Below, piece after piece: positions 34,031 through 43,308 of a stretch of 44,105 nucleotides of DNA. Numbering within the stretch: the stretch's first letter is position 1; every line of letters begins with the position of its first letter. Under the pieces are notes generated by a model. It was not told the DNA's origin, did no database searches, and worked only from the letters and a program-made list of their open reading frames with translations. The stretch is from Betaproteobacteria bacterium (GTDB taxonomy: Bacteria > Pseudomonadota > Gammaproteobacteria > Burkholderiales > CAIKXV01). A program made the position numbers and the translations under genes. The stretch lies in the NCBI GenBank assembly GCA_021298815.1, contig JAJTHE010000068.1:1-44105 (forward strand), written 5' to 3'.

Positions 34031-35038
34031 CTAGCGCACGACCTGTTCGCCCCGGATGTCCATCTCCTTCAGCAGCTTGCGCCAGCGCAGGACTTCCGCA
34101 CGGACATAGGCCGCGAACGCCTCGGGGGAGCGGGTCTGGGCTTCCATCCCCTGGGCGGCATAGCGCTCCTTCACGTCGGGCAGCGCGACGATGGCGCGGA
34201 TCTCGGCATTCAGCCGCGCGGTTACCGGCTTCGGCGTGCCCGCAGGCACCATCACGCCGAACCACTGCACGACCTCGAAGCCGGGGATGGCTTCGGCGAT
34301 GGCCGGCACGTCGGGCGCAGAGAGCAGGCGCTTCGGGCTGGTGACGCCCAGCCCGCGCAGCTTGCCCGCCTTGATGTGCGGGATCGCGGTGGAGATCGCG
34401 CCGAAGGACATCTGCACATGGGCCCCCAGCACGGCACTCACCGCTTCGCCGCCACCCTTGTAGGGCACGTGCACCAGGTCGATGCCGGCCGAGCGGCGGA
34501 ACAGTTCGCCCGCGATGTGCGGCGTGGCCCCGGCGCCGCTCGATGCATAGCTCAGCTGCCGCGGCCGCGCCTTCGCGTATTGCAACAGTTCGGCGATGGA
34601 CGTCGCGGGCACCGACGGATTCACCACCATGATGATCGGCACGTTCGCGACATCGGTGACCGCGTCATAGCTGGTGATCGGATCGAAACCCGGATTCGCC
34701 CACAGCGCAGGACCGATGGCCAGCGTGCTCGACGAGGCCATCAGCAGGGTGTTGCCGTCGGCCGCGGCCTTGGCTGCGATCTGCATGCCGATCATCCCGC
34801 CCGCGCCGGACCGGTTGTCGACGACCACCTGCTGGCTGCCGCGCTCGGCGAGCTTCTGGCCGATCGTGCGGGCGAGCAGGTCGGCCGCGCCGCCGGCAGA
34901 GAAGGCCACGATGAATCGCACCGGCCGGTCGGGCTGCTGCTGCGCGAGCGCGGGCATGCAGGCGAGGGCAGTGGCGCAGGCTGCGCCCATGATGGCGGCC
35001 GTCGAGGCGGTGCGGCGACCTGGATGGAGCATGTTCAT
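34031..35038 (-). CDS. Bug/TctC-family periplasmic solute-binding receptor
   Basis: This 335-residue Bug receptor starts MNMLHPGRRTASTAAIMGAA with signal cleavage near PALAQ. Landmarks are DRPVRFIVAFSAGGAADLLA, VVVDNRSGAGGMIGMQIAA, ADGNTLLMASS (PDGYTL in most family members) and VHVPYKGGGEAVSAVLG. The start at 35038 is chosen over the longer frame to 35122 because the signal peptide then begins properly; no strong ribosome site is present. It is immediately upstream of the ADP-forming acyl-CoA synthetase gene and ends in TAG. It is divergent from the hydrolase-asparaginase pair. Confidence 0.9.
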   Translation of the reverse strand: MNMLHPGRRTASTAAIMGAACATALACMPALAQQQPDRPVRFIVAFSAGGAADLLARTIGQKLAERGSQQVVVDNRSGAGGMIGMQIAAKAAADGNTLLMASSSTLAIGPALWANPGFDPITSYDAVTDVANVPIIMVVNPSVPATSIAELLQYAKARPRQLSYASSGAGATPHIAGELFRRSAGIDLVHVPYKGGGEAVSAVLGAHVQMSFGAISTAIPHIKAGKLRGLGVTSPKRLLSAPDVPAIAEAIPGFEVVQWFGVMVPAGTPKPVTARLNAEIRAIVALPDVKERYAAQGMEAQTRSPEAFAAYVRAEVLRWRKLLKEMDIRGEQVVR

Positions 35039-35148
35039 GGGTCCGATCACGGAAGACGGGCGAGGGCCTGGGCCCGGAGGCCGGATGTTAGGATCGGCCT
35101 GCTGGGTGGTCAAGCGCGCCACCCGCGGTCGAACGGAAGGATCGGTCC

Positions 35149-36042
35149 ATGCCCCACGCGATGTCGAGCGGCGCCCGGCTCTACTACGAGGAAGCAGGCA
35201 GCGGCACGCCGCTGCTCTTCGCGCACGAGTTCGGCGGCGACCTGCACAGCTGGGAGCCGCAGTTGCGCTTCTTCTCGCGGCGCTACCGCTGCATCGCGTT
35301 CAACGCGCGCGGCTGGCCCCCGTCCGAGGTGCGCAACGAGCCCGAGCTGAACACCGAGGACCATGCGGCGCGCGACATCGTCGCCGTGCTGCGGCACCTG
35401 GGGATCGACCGGGCGCATCTCGTCGGCCTGTCGATGGGTGCGCATGCGACGCTGCTGGCGGCGATCCGCACGCCGGAGATCGCGCTGTCGGCGACCATCG
35501 CCGGCCTGGGCTACGGTGCCGATGCCGACACGCGTGAACAGTTCGAGCGCGACACGATCGCCTTCGCGCAGCGCTTCGAGACGCTGGGCACGCGCGAAGC
35601 GATCCAGCCCTACGCCATCAATCCCTATCGCGTGCAGTACCAGAACAAGGACCCGCGCGGCTGGGAGGAATTCAGGCAGCAGTTCGAGGGGCATTCCGCC
35701 GAAGGCTCCGCGGCCGCGCTTCGCGGGGTGACGCTGCGCCGTACCCGGGTGCCGCAGCTGGAGGCCGAACTGCGCCGCATGTCCACGCCGCTGCTGGTGG
35801 TCACCGGCGACGAGGACACGCCCTGCCTGGCGCCCAGCCTGTTCATCAAGCATGCGTGCCCGACCGCCTCGCTGTCGGTGCTGCCCGCCACCGGGCATGC
35901 GGTCAACCTGGAAGAGCCGGACACCTTCAATCGCGTCCTGCTCGACTTCCTCACGCTGGTGGACGGCGGACGCTGGCGCCCGCGCGATCCGCGCAGCCTG
36001 GGTCGATCGACACTGTCGACCCGGCAGGGAAGCGACGCATGA
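35149..36042 (+). CDS. Alpha/beta-fold hydrolase
   Basis: This 297-residue alpha/beta hydrolase has a nucleophile elbow GLSMGAHATLL (Ser near residue 95), an HEFGGD oxyanion-type turn near residue 26, an acid in VVTGDEDTPC, and the catalytic His in LPATGHAVNLEEP. It is about the usual length for lactonase/esterase-type members (such as enol-lactone hydrolases), with a C-terminal Arg/Ser-rich extension. It is the first gene of a plus-strand pair with the asparaginase 25 bases downstream. It is divergent from the Bug-acyl-CoA synthetase operon, which suggests a shared pathway. Substrate not determined. Confidence 0.88.
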   Translation: MPHAMSSGARLYYEEAGSGTPLLFAHEFGGDLHSWEPQLRFFSRRYRCIAFNARGWPPSEVRNEPELNTEDHAARDIVAVLRHLGIDRAHLVGLSMGAHATLLAAIRTPEIALSATIAGLGYGADADTREQFERDTIAFAQRFETLGTREAIQPYAINPYRVQYQNKDPRGWEEFRQQFEGHSAEGSAAALRGVTLRRTRVPQLEAELRRMSTPLLVVTGDEDTPCLAPSLFIKHACPTASLSVLPATGHAVNLEEPDTFNRVLLDFLTLVDGGRWRPRDPRSLGRSTLSTRQGSDA

Positions 36043-36067
36043 ACCGGTTGGCCTCGCAGGCCGCGCG

Positions 36068-37075
36068 ATGACCCGGCTGCCGCGCGTATGGGTGTTGTCG
36101 ACCGGCGGCACGATCGCCGGCACCGGTGCGTCCTCCACCCACCTCAGCGAATACAAGGCCTCGACCCTGCTCGGGTCGGAACTGCTCGCCGCGGTGCCGG
36201 AAGCGCATCGATTCGCCGACATCCGGGTCGAGCAGGTGGTCAACGTCGCCAGCCCGAACATGACCGTCGAGGTCTGGCGCAGCCTGGCGCTGCGCATCGA
36301 CGCGATCCTGCGCGCGGATCCGGACGTCGCGGGCGTGGTCGTCACGCATGGCACCAGCACGCTCGAGGAGACTGCCTACTTCCTGCACCTCACGGTGCGC
36401 CACGACAGGCCGGTCGTGCTGGTCGGGGCGCAGCGGCCGGCCACGGCGATCAGCGCCGACGGGCCGCTCAACCTCCTGAACGCGATACGCACCGCAGCCG
36501 CCCCGCAGGCGCGCGGCAAGGGCGTGCTGGTGGTCATGAACGACGAGATCAATGGCGCGCGCGACGTGACCAAGTCGAGCACCTACCGGGTGGAGACCTT
36601 CCGCTCGGGCGAACTGGGCTTCCTCGGCTACGTGGACGACGACCGGGTCAGCTTCTACAACGCGTCGACGCGGCGGCATACGGCGGATTCCGAGTTCGAC
36701 CTGGCCGGTGTCGACGCGTTTCCGCGGGTGGAGATCGTCGCCTCGTACGCCGGCGGGTCGCTGGCGCCGCTGCACGCGCTGGTGCACGAAGGGGTGGACG
36801 GCATCGTCTTCGCGTCGCCCGGCGCCGGTAGCCTGTCCGATGCGGAAGTGGCGGCGGTCAAGGCCATCGTGGCATCGGACGCCAGCCCGCGTCCGGTGCT
36901 GATGCGCTCGACGCGCACCGGCAACGGGCGCGTGACCAACCGTGCGGCCTTCGATGCGCTCGGCATCCTGCCGACGGACAACCTCAGCCCGCAGAAGGCG
37001 CGGATCCTGCTGATGCTGGCCCTGGCGCGGACATCGGATCCGGCGCAGATCGCGCGCATCTTCTCGGAATACTGA
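36068..37075 (+). CDS. Type II asparaginase-family amidohydrolase with substituted active-site Asp
   Basis: This is a 335-residue enzyme of the L-asparaginase (Asn/Gln amidohydrolase) family. The first active-site motif STGGTIAG contains Thr12 and Thr15, and a Tyr in SEYKAS (Tyr29) fits the loop residue. The second motif reads VVVTHGTSTLEETAYFL, where bacterial asparaginases have HGTDT; the Asp that binds the substrate amino group is Ser97 here. The Lys of the triad is kept in ARDVTKSSTYRVETF. The stop abuts the CopD-like gene end to end. The substitution suggests that the substrate may not be asparagine. No signal peptide is seen, so it is probably cytoplasmic. Confidence 0.9.
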   Translation: MTRLPRVWVLSTGGTIAGTGASSTHLSEYKASTLLGSELLAAVPEAHRFADIRVEQVVNVASPNMTVEVWRSLALRIDAILRADPDVAGVVVTHGTSTLEETAYFLHLTVRHDRPVVLVGAQRPATAISADGPLNLLNAIRTAAAPQARGKGVLVVMNDEINGARDVTKSSTYRVETFRSGELGFLGYVDDDRVSFYNASTRRHTADSEFDLAGVDAFPRVEIVASYAGGSLAPLHALVHEGVDGIVFASPGAGSLSDAEVAAVKAIVASDASPRPVLMRSTRTGNGRVTNRAAFDALGILPTDNLSPQKARILLMLALARTSDPAQIARIFSEY

Positions 37076-37546
37076 TCAGGCCCGCATCAGCGTCACCACA
37101 AGCACCAGGATCCCGAGGCCCAGGTTGACCGACACCCAGGTGCGGATCTGCGCGAGCGCGGCACCGCCGGCCGGCCAGTCCGACGCCGACACCGCGCGGT
37201 CGAGCCTGCGGTAGAGCGCGAAGCGGATGTGCATGAAGATCGCGACCATGGCCACGCCGAGCACGGCCATGATCGTCCAGGCAAGCGGCATCTCGAAACG
37301 GCCACCCGATTGCACCACCTGCTTCGCGACGCGCCCGAGCATCCAGATCCCGCTGGCAAGGGTCAGCAGGGAGGCCACGAGCACGACGCGGAAGAAGCGT
37401 CCGAGCACCTCGTGCATCAGCCGCAGGCGGACCGGCGGCTCGAGTTGCGCCAGTGCCGGCCGCAGGAAGAAGTGGGAGAACACCATGCCGCCGATCCAGA
37501 CGACGACGGCGAGCACATGCAGGGTCTTCAGCGTTGCATAGATCAT
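37076..37546 (-). CDS. CopD-like integral membrane protein
   Basis: This 156-residue membrane protein has about four spans: LKTLHVLAVVVWIGGMVFSH (residues 6-25), FRVVLVASLLTLASGIWML, AWTIMAVLGVAMVAIFMHI, and VNLGLGILVLVVTLM at the end. The His and Trp pattern in the first span (LHVLAVVVWIGGMVF) and the following H(x)HFFLRP are typical of CopD/DUF-type membrane proteins, some linked to copper transport. Function here is not established. It is convergent with the asparaginase gene (stops abut at 37075/37076) and lies 95 bases downstream of the Bug gene start region on the same strand. Confidence 0.8.
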   Translation of the reverse strand: MIYATLKTLHVLAVVVWIGGMVFSHFFLRPALAQLEPPVRLRLMHEVLGRFFRVVLVASLLTLASGIWMLGRVAKQVVQSGGRFEMPLAWTIMAVLGVAMVAIFMHIRFALYRRLDRAVSASDWPAGGAALAQIRTWVSVNLGLGILVLVVTLMRA

Positions 37547-37641
37547 CGAGCGGGCAGGCCACGTCTTGAGGGCCGCGTACTGTAGCCGAGAACGCGCGCC
37601 AGGCGCGGCGCGATCGCGTTCGTTCCGCAGCCGGCCGGTGT

Positions 37642-38727
37642 TCAGTCTCCCTTGATGCCTGCCGCGCGAATGAGCTTACCCATGCGCTCGAAGTCGTCGC
37701 GGGCACGCGTCTCGACTTGCTTCGGGCTGGTCGGCCAGGGGTCGGCACCCACGGTGATCAACCGCTCGCGCAGGTCGGCGGCGGCCAGCGACTTGTTGAG
37801 GGCCTCGTTCAGGCGCTGGAGCACCGCCGGCGGCGTGCCTGCCGGAGCGACCAGCCCGGACCAGAAGTACAGTGTCGCCCCCGGGAAGCCGGCCTCGCCG
37901 ATCGTCGGCACCTCCGGGAACGCTGGGGCACGGCTGGCCGAGAACATCACCACCGGACGCACGGCTCCCGACTTGATGTGCTGCATGGCAGAGGGCAGGG
38001 TGTCGAACACCATCGTGAGGTTGCCCGCCGTCACGTCCGGGTAGGCGACCGCGGCGCTCTTGAACGGGACATGCGTCATCTCGGCGCCGGTCGATGCGCG
38101 CAGGATCTCGCTCGCCAGGTGCCCGATGCTGCCGATGCCCGACGACCCGAAGATCACCTTGCCCGGGTTGGCGCAGGCGGCCGCGGTGACTTCCTTCACT
38201 GTCCTCATCGGCTGGTTCGATCCGACCGTGAGGATGTTGGGAGACAGCGCGATGCCACCGATGCCGGCGAATGCGGTGGTCGTGTCGTACGGCACCTTGC
38301 GCTGGATGTGCAGCGCGATCGCATGGGTCGACAGGCTGGTGAGCAGGATCGCATAGCCGTCGGGCGATGCGTTGACGACCACATCCGCGCCGATGGTGCC
38401 GGCAGCACCGCCGCGGTTCTCGACGATCACCGTCTGGCCGAGCATCTCGCCCATCTTCTGGGCGAGGGCACGGCCCAGGATGTCCGACGCGCCACCCGGC
38501 GCGAACGGCACGATCAGCCGGATCGAACGGTTCGGGAAGTTTCCGGCGGCGGGCGACTGTGCGTACAGCAGGCCCGGGGTGGCCGCGCAGAGCAGGAACG
38601 CAGCGCCGCCTGCGGCGGCAAGCTGCCTGCGGGACGGATGCGAAAGGGTGGATGCCGGGGACCGGGTATCGGTCGCTGGAATCGCTGCGTGCAGGGACGT
38701 GCTCCTGTCGAGGACAGGCGCAGGCAA
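37642..38727 (-). CDS. Bug/TctC-family periplasmic solute-binding receptor
   Basis: This 361-residue Bug receptor has a longer N-terminus than its paralogs. The only in-frame start upstream of the export signal is a TTG (38727), so the true start is uncertain. The signal region PSRRQLAAAGGAAFLLCAAT has an RRxL pattern and may be Tat-type. Landmarks are NRSIRLIVPFAPGGASDILG, TVIVENRGGAAGTIGADVV, ASPDGYAILLTSL and HVPFKSAAVAYPDVTAGN, with FKS where most copies have YKG. It may be co-transcribed with the CopD-like gene. Bases 38728-38913 hold nothing recognisable. Confidence 0.85.
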   Translation of the reverse strand: MPAPVLDRSTSLHAAIPATDTRSPASTLSHPSRRQLAAAGGAAFLLCAATPGLLYAQSPAAGNFPNRSIRLIVPFAPGGASDILGRALAQKMGEMLGQTVIVENRGGAAGTIGADVVVNASPDGYAILLTSLSTHAIALHIQRKVPYDTTTAFAGIGGIALSPNILTVGSNQPMRTVKEVTAAACANPGKVIFGSSGIGSIGHLASEILRASTGAEMTHVPFKSAAVAYPDVTAGNLTMVFDTLPSAMQHIKSGAVRPVVMFSASRAPAFPEVPTIGEAGFPGATLYFWSGLVAPAGTPPAVLQRLNEALNKSLAAADLRERLITVGADPWPTSPKQVETRARDDFERMGKLIRAAGIKGD

Positions 38728-38913
38728 TGCACTTGTCTTACCATGTGATAGTTCGCGCGCAGGGGCACGCGTCGACGACGATCCGGTGCCGGACCGGCAT
38801 CGACGTGGTGCGTCCGGCGTCCGCGCTGGTGCATGCCGGCCGTGCGCAATCCACCAGCGTCAACGCCAGGTCCGCGGCCGCCTTGGGTTACCCTGCAGCG
38901 GGGTGCCCGGCCG

Positions 38914-39955
38914 TCAGTTGCCCAACCGGCGCCCCAGGGACACTGCGCAGGCACCGGCGAGGGCCGCCAGCGTCGGGTCAGCGCTCGCCGCGATCCCGTT
39001 CGGCAGGACCGTCGGAATGAAGGTCTCCCGGTCGCACGCGGCATCGGTGATGCGACCGATCACGAGCCGTCCCATGTTGACCTCGACCCGGTCCGCCGGC
39101 CACGGATCGGTCGGATCGAGAAGCTGGTCCTGCGGCGCGGCCACCTGCGCGAACATGTTGAACACCACGGCGCCGTTCGCCACGCGCTCGCCCAGCTCGG
39201 CACGAAGGAAGTCCGAGCCCCTGGCCTTGGCCTCGTCATCGGTCAGGCCGACCCGCCCGGCGACCGGCCCGAAGCGCCAGCGCAGGGCCTGGGACTTGCC
39301 GCCGGCATTGGTGGCGATGAACGTGTTGGTGCTCCAGTACGGCACCGTCGCATAGCCGGCCGGCACCGGCTGGTTCGCCAGGTAGGCTCCCCTGGCGGGT
39401 GGTCGCGGGGTTGGCCTTCTAGAACGCTGCGATGGCCTCGAGGTTCATCTTCCCGGTCGCCGGGTCGGGGGCGCGCACCTGCAGGAAGCCGGCGAACTGC
39501 ACCGAGGTCTGCGCGAAGAAATGGGACACCGACACGAAGATCCATTCCAGGCGCTCCTTGCCGTCGTCGAGACGCACCGCGATGCCGCACACCGACTTCG
39601 CGTTGTCGGGCGCCTTCGGGTTGTGGTCGCCGATCGAGAAGCGGCCGATCAGCGGCGTGCGCTGGCCGGCCTCGAGCATGCGCGCGCGGGTGATGGCCGC
39701 CGCCGTCGCGGCTGCTTCGAACTGGCCCGCCATGCAGGAGCCCTTCGCATTCGAGCCGCGCGCCATGTGCTTGCCGAGCACGCCGTTCAGCGCGTCGACG
39801 ATCACCACCGGCGACACCGTTGCCGCGTCGGCGGCCATCGCCGGCGCCTGTGCGGCTGCGGGGCTGATGCCGGAGATGCCGACCGTCGCGGCGACACCGG
39901 CGGCGGCGAGCACGGCTGCGACACGGCGCGAAGCACGTCGGTTTTCTTCTTGCAG
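38914..39955 (-). pseudogene. Broken SrpA-like catalase-related peroxidase
   Basis: Two frames together make a periplasmic catalase-related peroxidase of normal length (~347 codons). The first reads through a signal peptide (RRVAAVLAAAGVAATVGISG), IVDALNGVLGKHMARG and FVSVSHFFAQTSVQFAGFLQ to a TAG at 39419-39421. Past it, KANPATTRQG is followed by a one-base insertion, and the next frame continues AYLANQPVPAGYATVPYWST to the end at 38914. The distal His of the usual HAKG motif is Asn (GSNAKG), and the RxxxY heme-ligand motif near the C-terminus appears as LAGAC. The original start is probably the CTG at 39955, with GGGAG upstream. It cannot make a working heme enzyme. Confidence 0.85.
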
Positions 39956-40057
39956 GGGACTCTCCCCGGGTCAGCTGTGTATGGACGCCCCGCCATCGGT
40001 TCCTGCGTGGGCGGCTTGGACTCCGCTGACAAGTACGCGACAAGGCGCGTTCCGGAT

Positions 40058-41143
40058 TCAGGGGCCCCGCGTATCCGGCGCAGCAGGGCGCCTGACCAGC
40101 ACCACCACCAGCGTCACCACGGTGAGCGGCACCACGAATCCCAGCATGATCCCGGAGAAGGCCGGCAGCGCGTCGTGCTGTTGCGCAGCGAGGATCAGGT
40201 AGGCCACGTACGCGCCGTAATAGCCGAGGAACAGGGCGCCTTCCCAGCGCGCGATCTCGCGGCCGGTCAGGAACACCGGCAGGCAGGCCAGTGCCACCGC
40301 CAACATAACCCAGATGTCGAACGCGAGCAGCGAGGGCGCCAGCGGGAGGCCGAGCCCGCCGGACACCAGGCCGGAGAGGCCGACGCAGCCGAGGATGTTG
40401 AAGGTGTTGCTGCCCACCACGTTGCCCACCGCGATGTCGCGTTCGCCCTTTAGGGCCGCGGTGATGCTGGTGGCCACCTCGGGCATGCTGGTGCCTGCTG
40501 CGACGATCGTCAGGCCAATGACAAGGTCGCTCACGCCCATCGCCTTCGCGAAGCCGACCGCGGCCTGCACGAGGTAGTCTGACCCGAGCACCAGCGCGGC
40601 GAGGCCAGCGCCGATCAGCAGCAGCTGAACCGGCAGACGGCTGTCCCATGCACCCGCGTCCGCCGGCTGGATCTCGTCGGCGTACGCGTCCCTGGACGCC
40701 TGTGTCTCGCGCCGCGACTGCACGACGAGGAACACGGTGTAGCCGACGAGCAGCATGAACAGGAAGCCGCCGTCGAGGAACGACACCCGGCCGTCCAGCC
40801 CCAGTGCCAGCAGCAACAGGCTCGCGCCGAGCATGATCGGTACTTCCTGCCGTACCAGCTGGATGTTCACCACCAGCGGCGCGATCAGCGCGCTCAGGCC
40901 GAGGATGAACAGCACGTTCAGGATATTGCTGCCTACCACGTTGCCGATGGCGATGTCGGTCTTGCCGTCGAGCACCGCGCCGACACTGACAGCCATCTCG
41001 GGCGCACTGGTGCCGAAGGCGACGATGGTGAGTCCCACCACCAGCGGACTGATGCCGAAGGACAGCGCCAGCCTGGAGGAGCCGCGCACCAGCAGGTTGG
41101 CACCGATCACGAGCAGGGCGAGCCCGCCGAGGAACATGATCAT
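40058..41143 (-). CDS. Calcium/sodium antiporter, CaCA family
   Basis: This 361-residue inner-membrane antiporter of the YrbG/CaCA type exchanges Ca2+ for Na+ or H+. It has two inverted halves with the alpha repeats: GLTIVAFGTSAPEMAVSVGA with GNVVGSNILNVLFILG, and GLTIVAAGTSMPEVATSITA with GNVVGSNTFNILGCVG, each with the Gly-Thr-Ser-x-Pro-Glu and Gly-Ser-Asn signatures that form the ion sites. About ten membrane spans are evident. AAGGA precedes the ATG at 41143; an in-frame ATG two codons later is also possible. It is divergent from the methyltransferase gene. Confidence 0.93.
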   Translation of the reverse strand: MIMFLGGLALLVIGANLLVRGSSRLALSFGISPLVVGLTIVAFGTSAPEMAVSVGAVLDGKTDIAIGNVVGSNILNVLFILGLSALIAPLVVNIQLVRQEVPIMLGASLLLLALGLDGRVSFLDGGFLFMLLVGYTVFLVVQSRRETQASRDAYADEIQPADAGAWDSRLPVQLLLIGAGLAALVLGSDYLVQAAVGFAKAMGVSDLVIGLTIVAAGTSMPEVATSITAALKGERDIAVGNVVGSNTFNILGCVGLSGLVSGGLGLPLAPSLLAFDIWVMLAVALACLPVFLTGREIARWEGALFLGYYGAYVAYLILAAQQHDALPAFSGIMLGFVVPLTVVTLVVVLVRRPAAPDTRGP

Positions 41144-41281
41144 GATCCGGTCCTTGCGTTCGATCGTGGCTCGGCGGGGGGGCAGGGGGCGAGGGTGGTC
41201 CGGGGCATCGCGGGCGTTTGAAAGTACACTTCCCGCAACACTGACACAGGCGGGCCCGGCTGTCTCCATGATTTGACCCAG

Positions 41282-42042
41282 ATGAACGAGATCAACCGCC
41301 TCATGTCCGAAACGGGACGCTCCTTCCAGGCCGGCGACCACCTCGGGGCAGCGGATCTGTTCCGCCAGGCGCTCCATGTCGATGCCAGTCCGTTCGCCGA
41401 CGCCGCGCGGCACTTCGTCGCCGGCTTTCCGGTCCAGGACGTGTCGCAGTTCTGGCGCGCGCCCGCCGACCTGTATCCGGCCGGAGCCGGGGTCGAGGAC
41501 ATCTTCGCGTTCATCTACGACCGGAGCGTCTGGGGCGGCGGCTCCGGCGCAGGTTCCAACCTGCCGGTGACGGTGCCCTACATCGGCTACCTGCGCTACC
41601 TGATGGAGCGCCACGGGGTGCGCACCATCGTCGACATCGGCTGTGGCGACTGGCGCTTCGCCCGCCACTCGACTTCACCGGCTGCGAGTACATCGGCTAC
41701 GACGTCGTGCCATCGGTGGTCGAGGCCAATCGCGCCGCCTACGGCGCGCCGAACATCCGCTTCGAGCATGCCGATGCGGCGCAGGTCGCGGCGCTGCCCG
41801 AGGCCGACCTGATCGTCTGCAAGGACGTGCTGCAGCACCTGTCGAACCGCAACGTCGCGCGCGTGCTCGAGAAGTGTTCGACGGCCCGGCTCGCGCTGTT
41901 CACCAACGACTACCACCCGCTGAACGCCGATTGCAGCGACGGCGGCACCCGCCAGCTGGACGTGAGCCGGGCGCCGTTCTCGCTGGCTGCGCGGCCGGTG
42001 CTGCAGTTCGGACGGAAGGTGGCATTCCTGCGCGAACGGTGA
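41282..42042 (+). pseudogene. Class I SAM-dependent methyltransferase with one frameshift
   Basis: The sequence encodes a ~253-residue class I methyltransferase split into two frames. The first gives MNEINRLMSETGRSFQAGDH, GYLRYLMERHGVRTIVDIGC and GDWRFARH. A one-base deletion near 41668 then shifts the rest, which continues LDFTGCEYIGYDVVPSVVEA, NIRFEHADAAQVAALPEADL, IVCKDVLQHLSNRNVARVL and ends LQFGRKVAFLRER. Motif I (VDIGCGDWRF) and a motif-IV-like VCKDVLQHLS are both present, so only the shift breaks it. A sequencing error cannot be excluded. The N-terminal ~75 residues have a helical, repeat-like character. Confidence 0.8.
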
Positions 42043-42099
42043 CCGGCATCGGCGACCTGCCGCGCTGCCGACCCGCCGCACCCGGGTGCGCGGCCTGCT

Positions 42100-43197
42100 T
42101 CAGGCCGCGGCCGGCACCAGCGCCCCTTGCGTGTCGGCCGCGTACGTGCCGTCGCGATGCCCCATGAACGCGCCGTCCGACAGCCACTCGGCCGTCGCGC
42201 GATAGAGCAGGTGGCGCGCCCGCTCGAACTGCATGAAATGCGAACAGCCGGCGACCCGCACGAACATCCGCTGCGGCGCCGCGAGCGCATGCCAGGATTC
42301 GATCCGGCGCGCATAGTTGTCGTGCTCGCCGAGCAGGTAGAGCGTCGGCGCCGCGATCTTCGCGAGGCTCGCCTTCCAGCCGAAGTTCATCCGGTTCGGT
42401 GCGCGCATGATGCCCAGGCCCTCGCGGCCCCAGCCGGCGCCGATCTCGTCGATCGCCATCAGTTCGCGCCAGAACGCGTCGCAGACCGACGGATCGTCGA
42501 GCTGGCCGGCGTCGTGCACATGGTCCCGCCAGCGACGGTCGAGCAGGAACTCCCGGGTCTGCAGCAGCGTCGGCGCGCCCGGCTCCGGCATCGACGCGGG
42601 CAGGTCCTCGCGCTCGAAGAACTGCGACGGCCCGTACAGCAGCAGACGCCCGACCTTGCCGGGATGCAGGGCTGCATAGCCGCCGGCCCGCGGCGCGCCC
42701 GTCGACCATCCGACGAGATGCACCCGATCGACACCGCGCAGTTCGCGGATGAAGTCGACGATGGTGTCGATCTCGTCCCACTCGCTGCGGCTCGAGACCA
42801 GCTTGAACGGGTAGCGCGGCGCATGCGGGCCGGCCATCACGTGCGGGACAAGGTGCTGCTGGAAGGACGCATCGACGTTCACCGGGTCGTCCATGCGCGG
42901 CCGCGGCGACGGGGCATAGCCGGTATGCGAGAAGGTGAAAACGTCGAACCCGGCGCGTGCCATCCGTTCCATGTAGCTGTAGTCGCCATGGCGCAGGTCG
43001 TAGGCGACGATCGATGGCGCGAACCCCCCGTGCAGCATCAGGATCACCGGCCGCGCCGTGCCGCCATCGGGCTGGCCGGGCAGCGTGCGCTCGCGCAGGA
43101 ACAGGCCGACGCTCTGGCCAAGGTTCGCGTGGACGGTGGAGACATGGGGGACGAAGCGGTCGATCGAGAGGACTTCGCCGTCTTGCGCAGGTGTCAT
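42100..43197 (-). CDS. Alpha/beta-fold hydrolase, PHA-synthase/depolymerase-like
   Basis: This 365-residue alpha/beta hydrolase has a nucleophile elbow VGWSTGAPRAGG (Ser near residue 175), an HGGF oxyanion-type motif in ILMLHGGFAPSIVAYDL, an acid in YLLGEHDNY, and the catalytic His in VAGCSHFMQFERARHLL. The elbow form and the lid insertion (FQQHLVPHVMAGPHAPRYPF) recall hydrolases that act on acyl esters or polyhydroxyalkanoates, but the exact family is uncertain. It starts at 43197 and is divergent from the broken Bug gene at 43309. Confidence 0.85.
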   Translation of the reverse strand: MTPAQDGEVLSIDRFVPHVSTVHANLGQSVGLFLRERTLPGQPDGGTARPVILMLHGGFAPSIVAYDLRHGDYSYMERMARAGFDVFTFSHTGYAPSPRPRMDDPVNVDASFQQHLVPHVMAGPHAPRYPFKLVSSRSEWDEIDTIVDFIRELRGVDRVHLVGWSTGAPRAGGYAALHPGKVGRLLLYGPSQFFEREDLPASMPEPGAPTLLQTREFLLDRRWRDHVHDAGQLDDPSVCDAFWRELMAIDEIGAGWGREGLGIMRAPNRMNFGWKASLAKIAAPTLYLLGEHDNYARRIESWHALAAPQRMFVRVAGCSHFMQFERARHLLYRATAEWLSDGAFMGHRDGTYAADTQGALVPAAA

Positions 43198-43308
43198 GTT
43201 GGCAGGCCTGTGGGGATTCTAGGGAGGGAAGGCGCATCTGACGCAGCGCACGCATCGCGCGCAGCGGCGTATCCTGCGGCCAGACGATACGCGAGATGGA
43301 GGCGTGCA

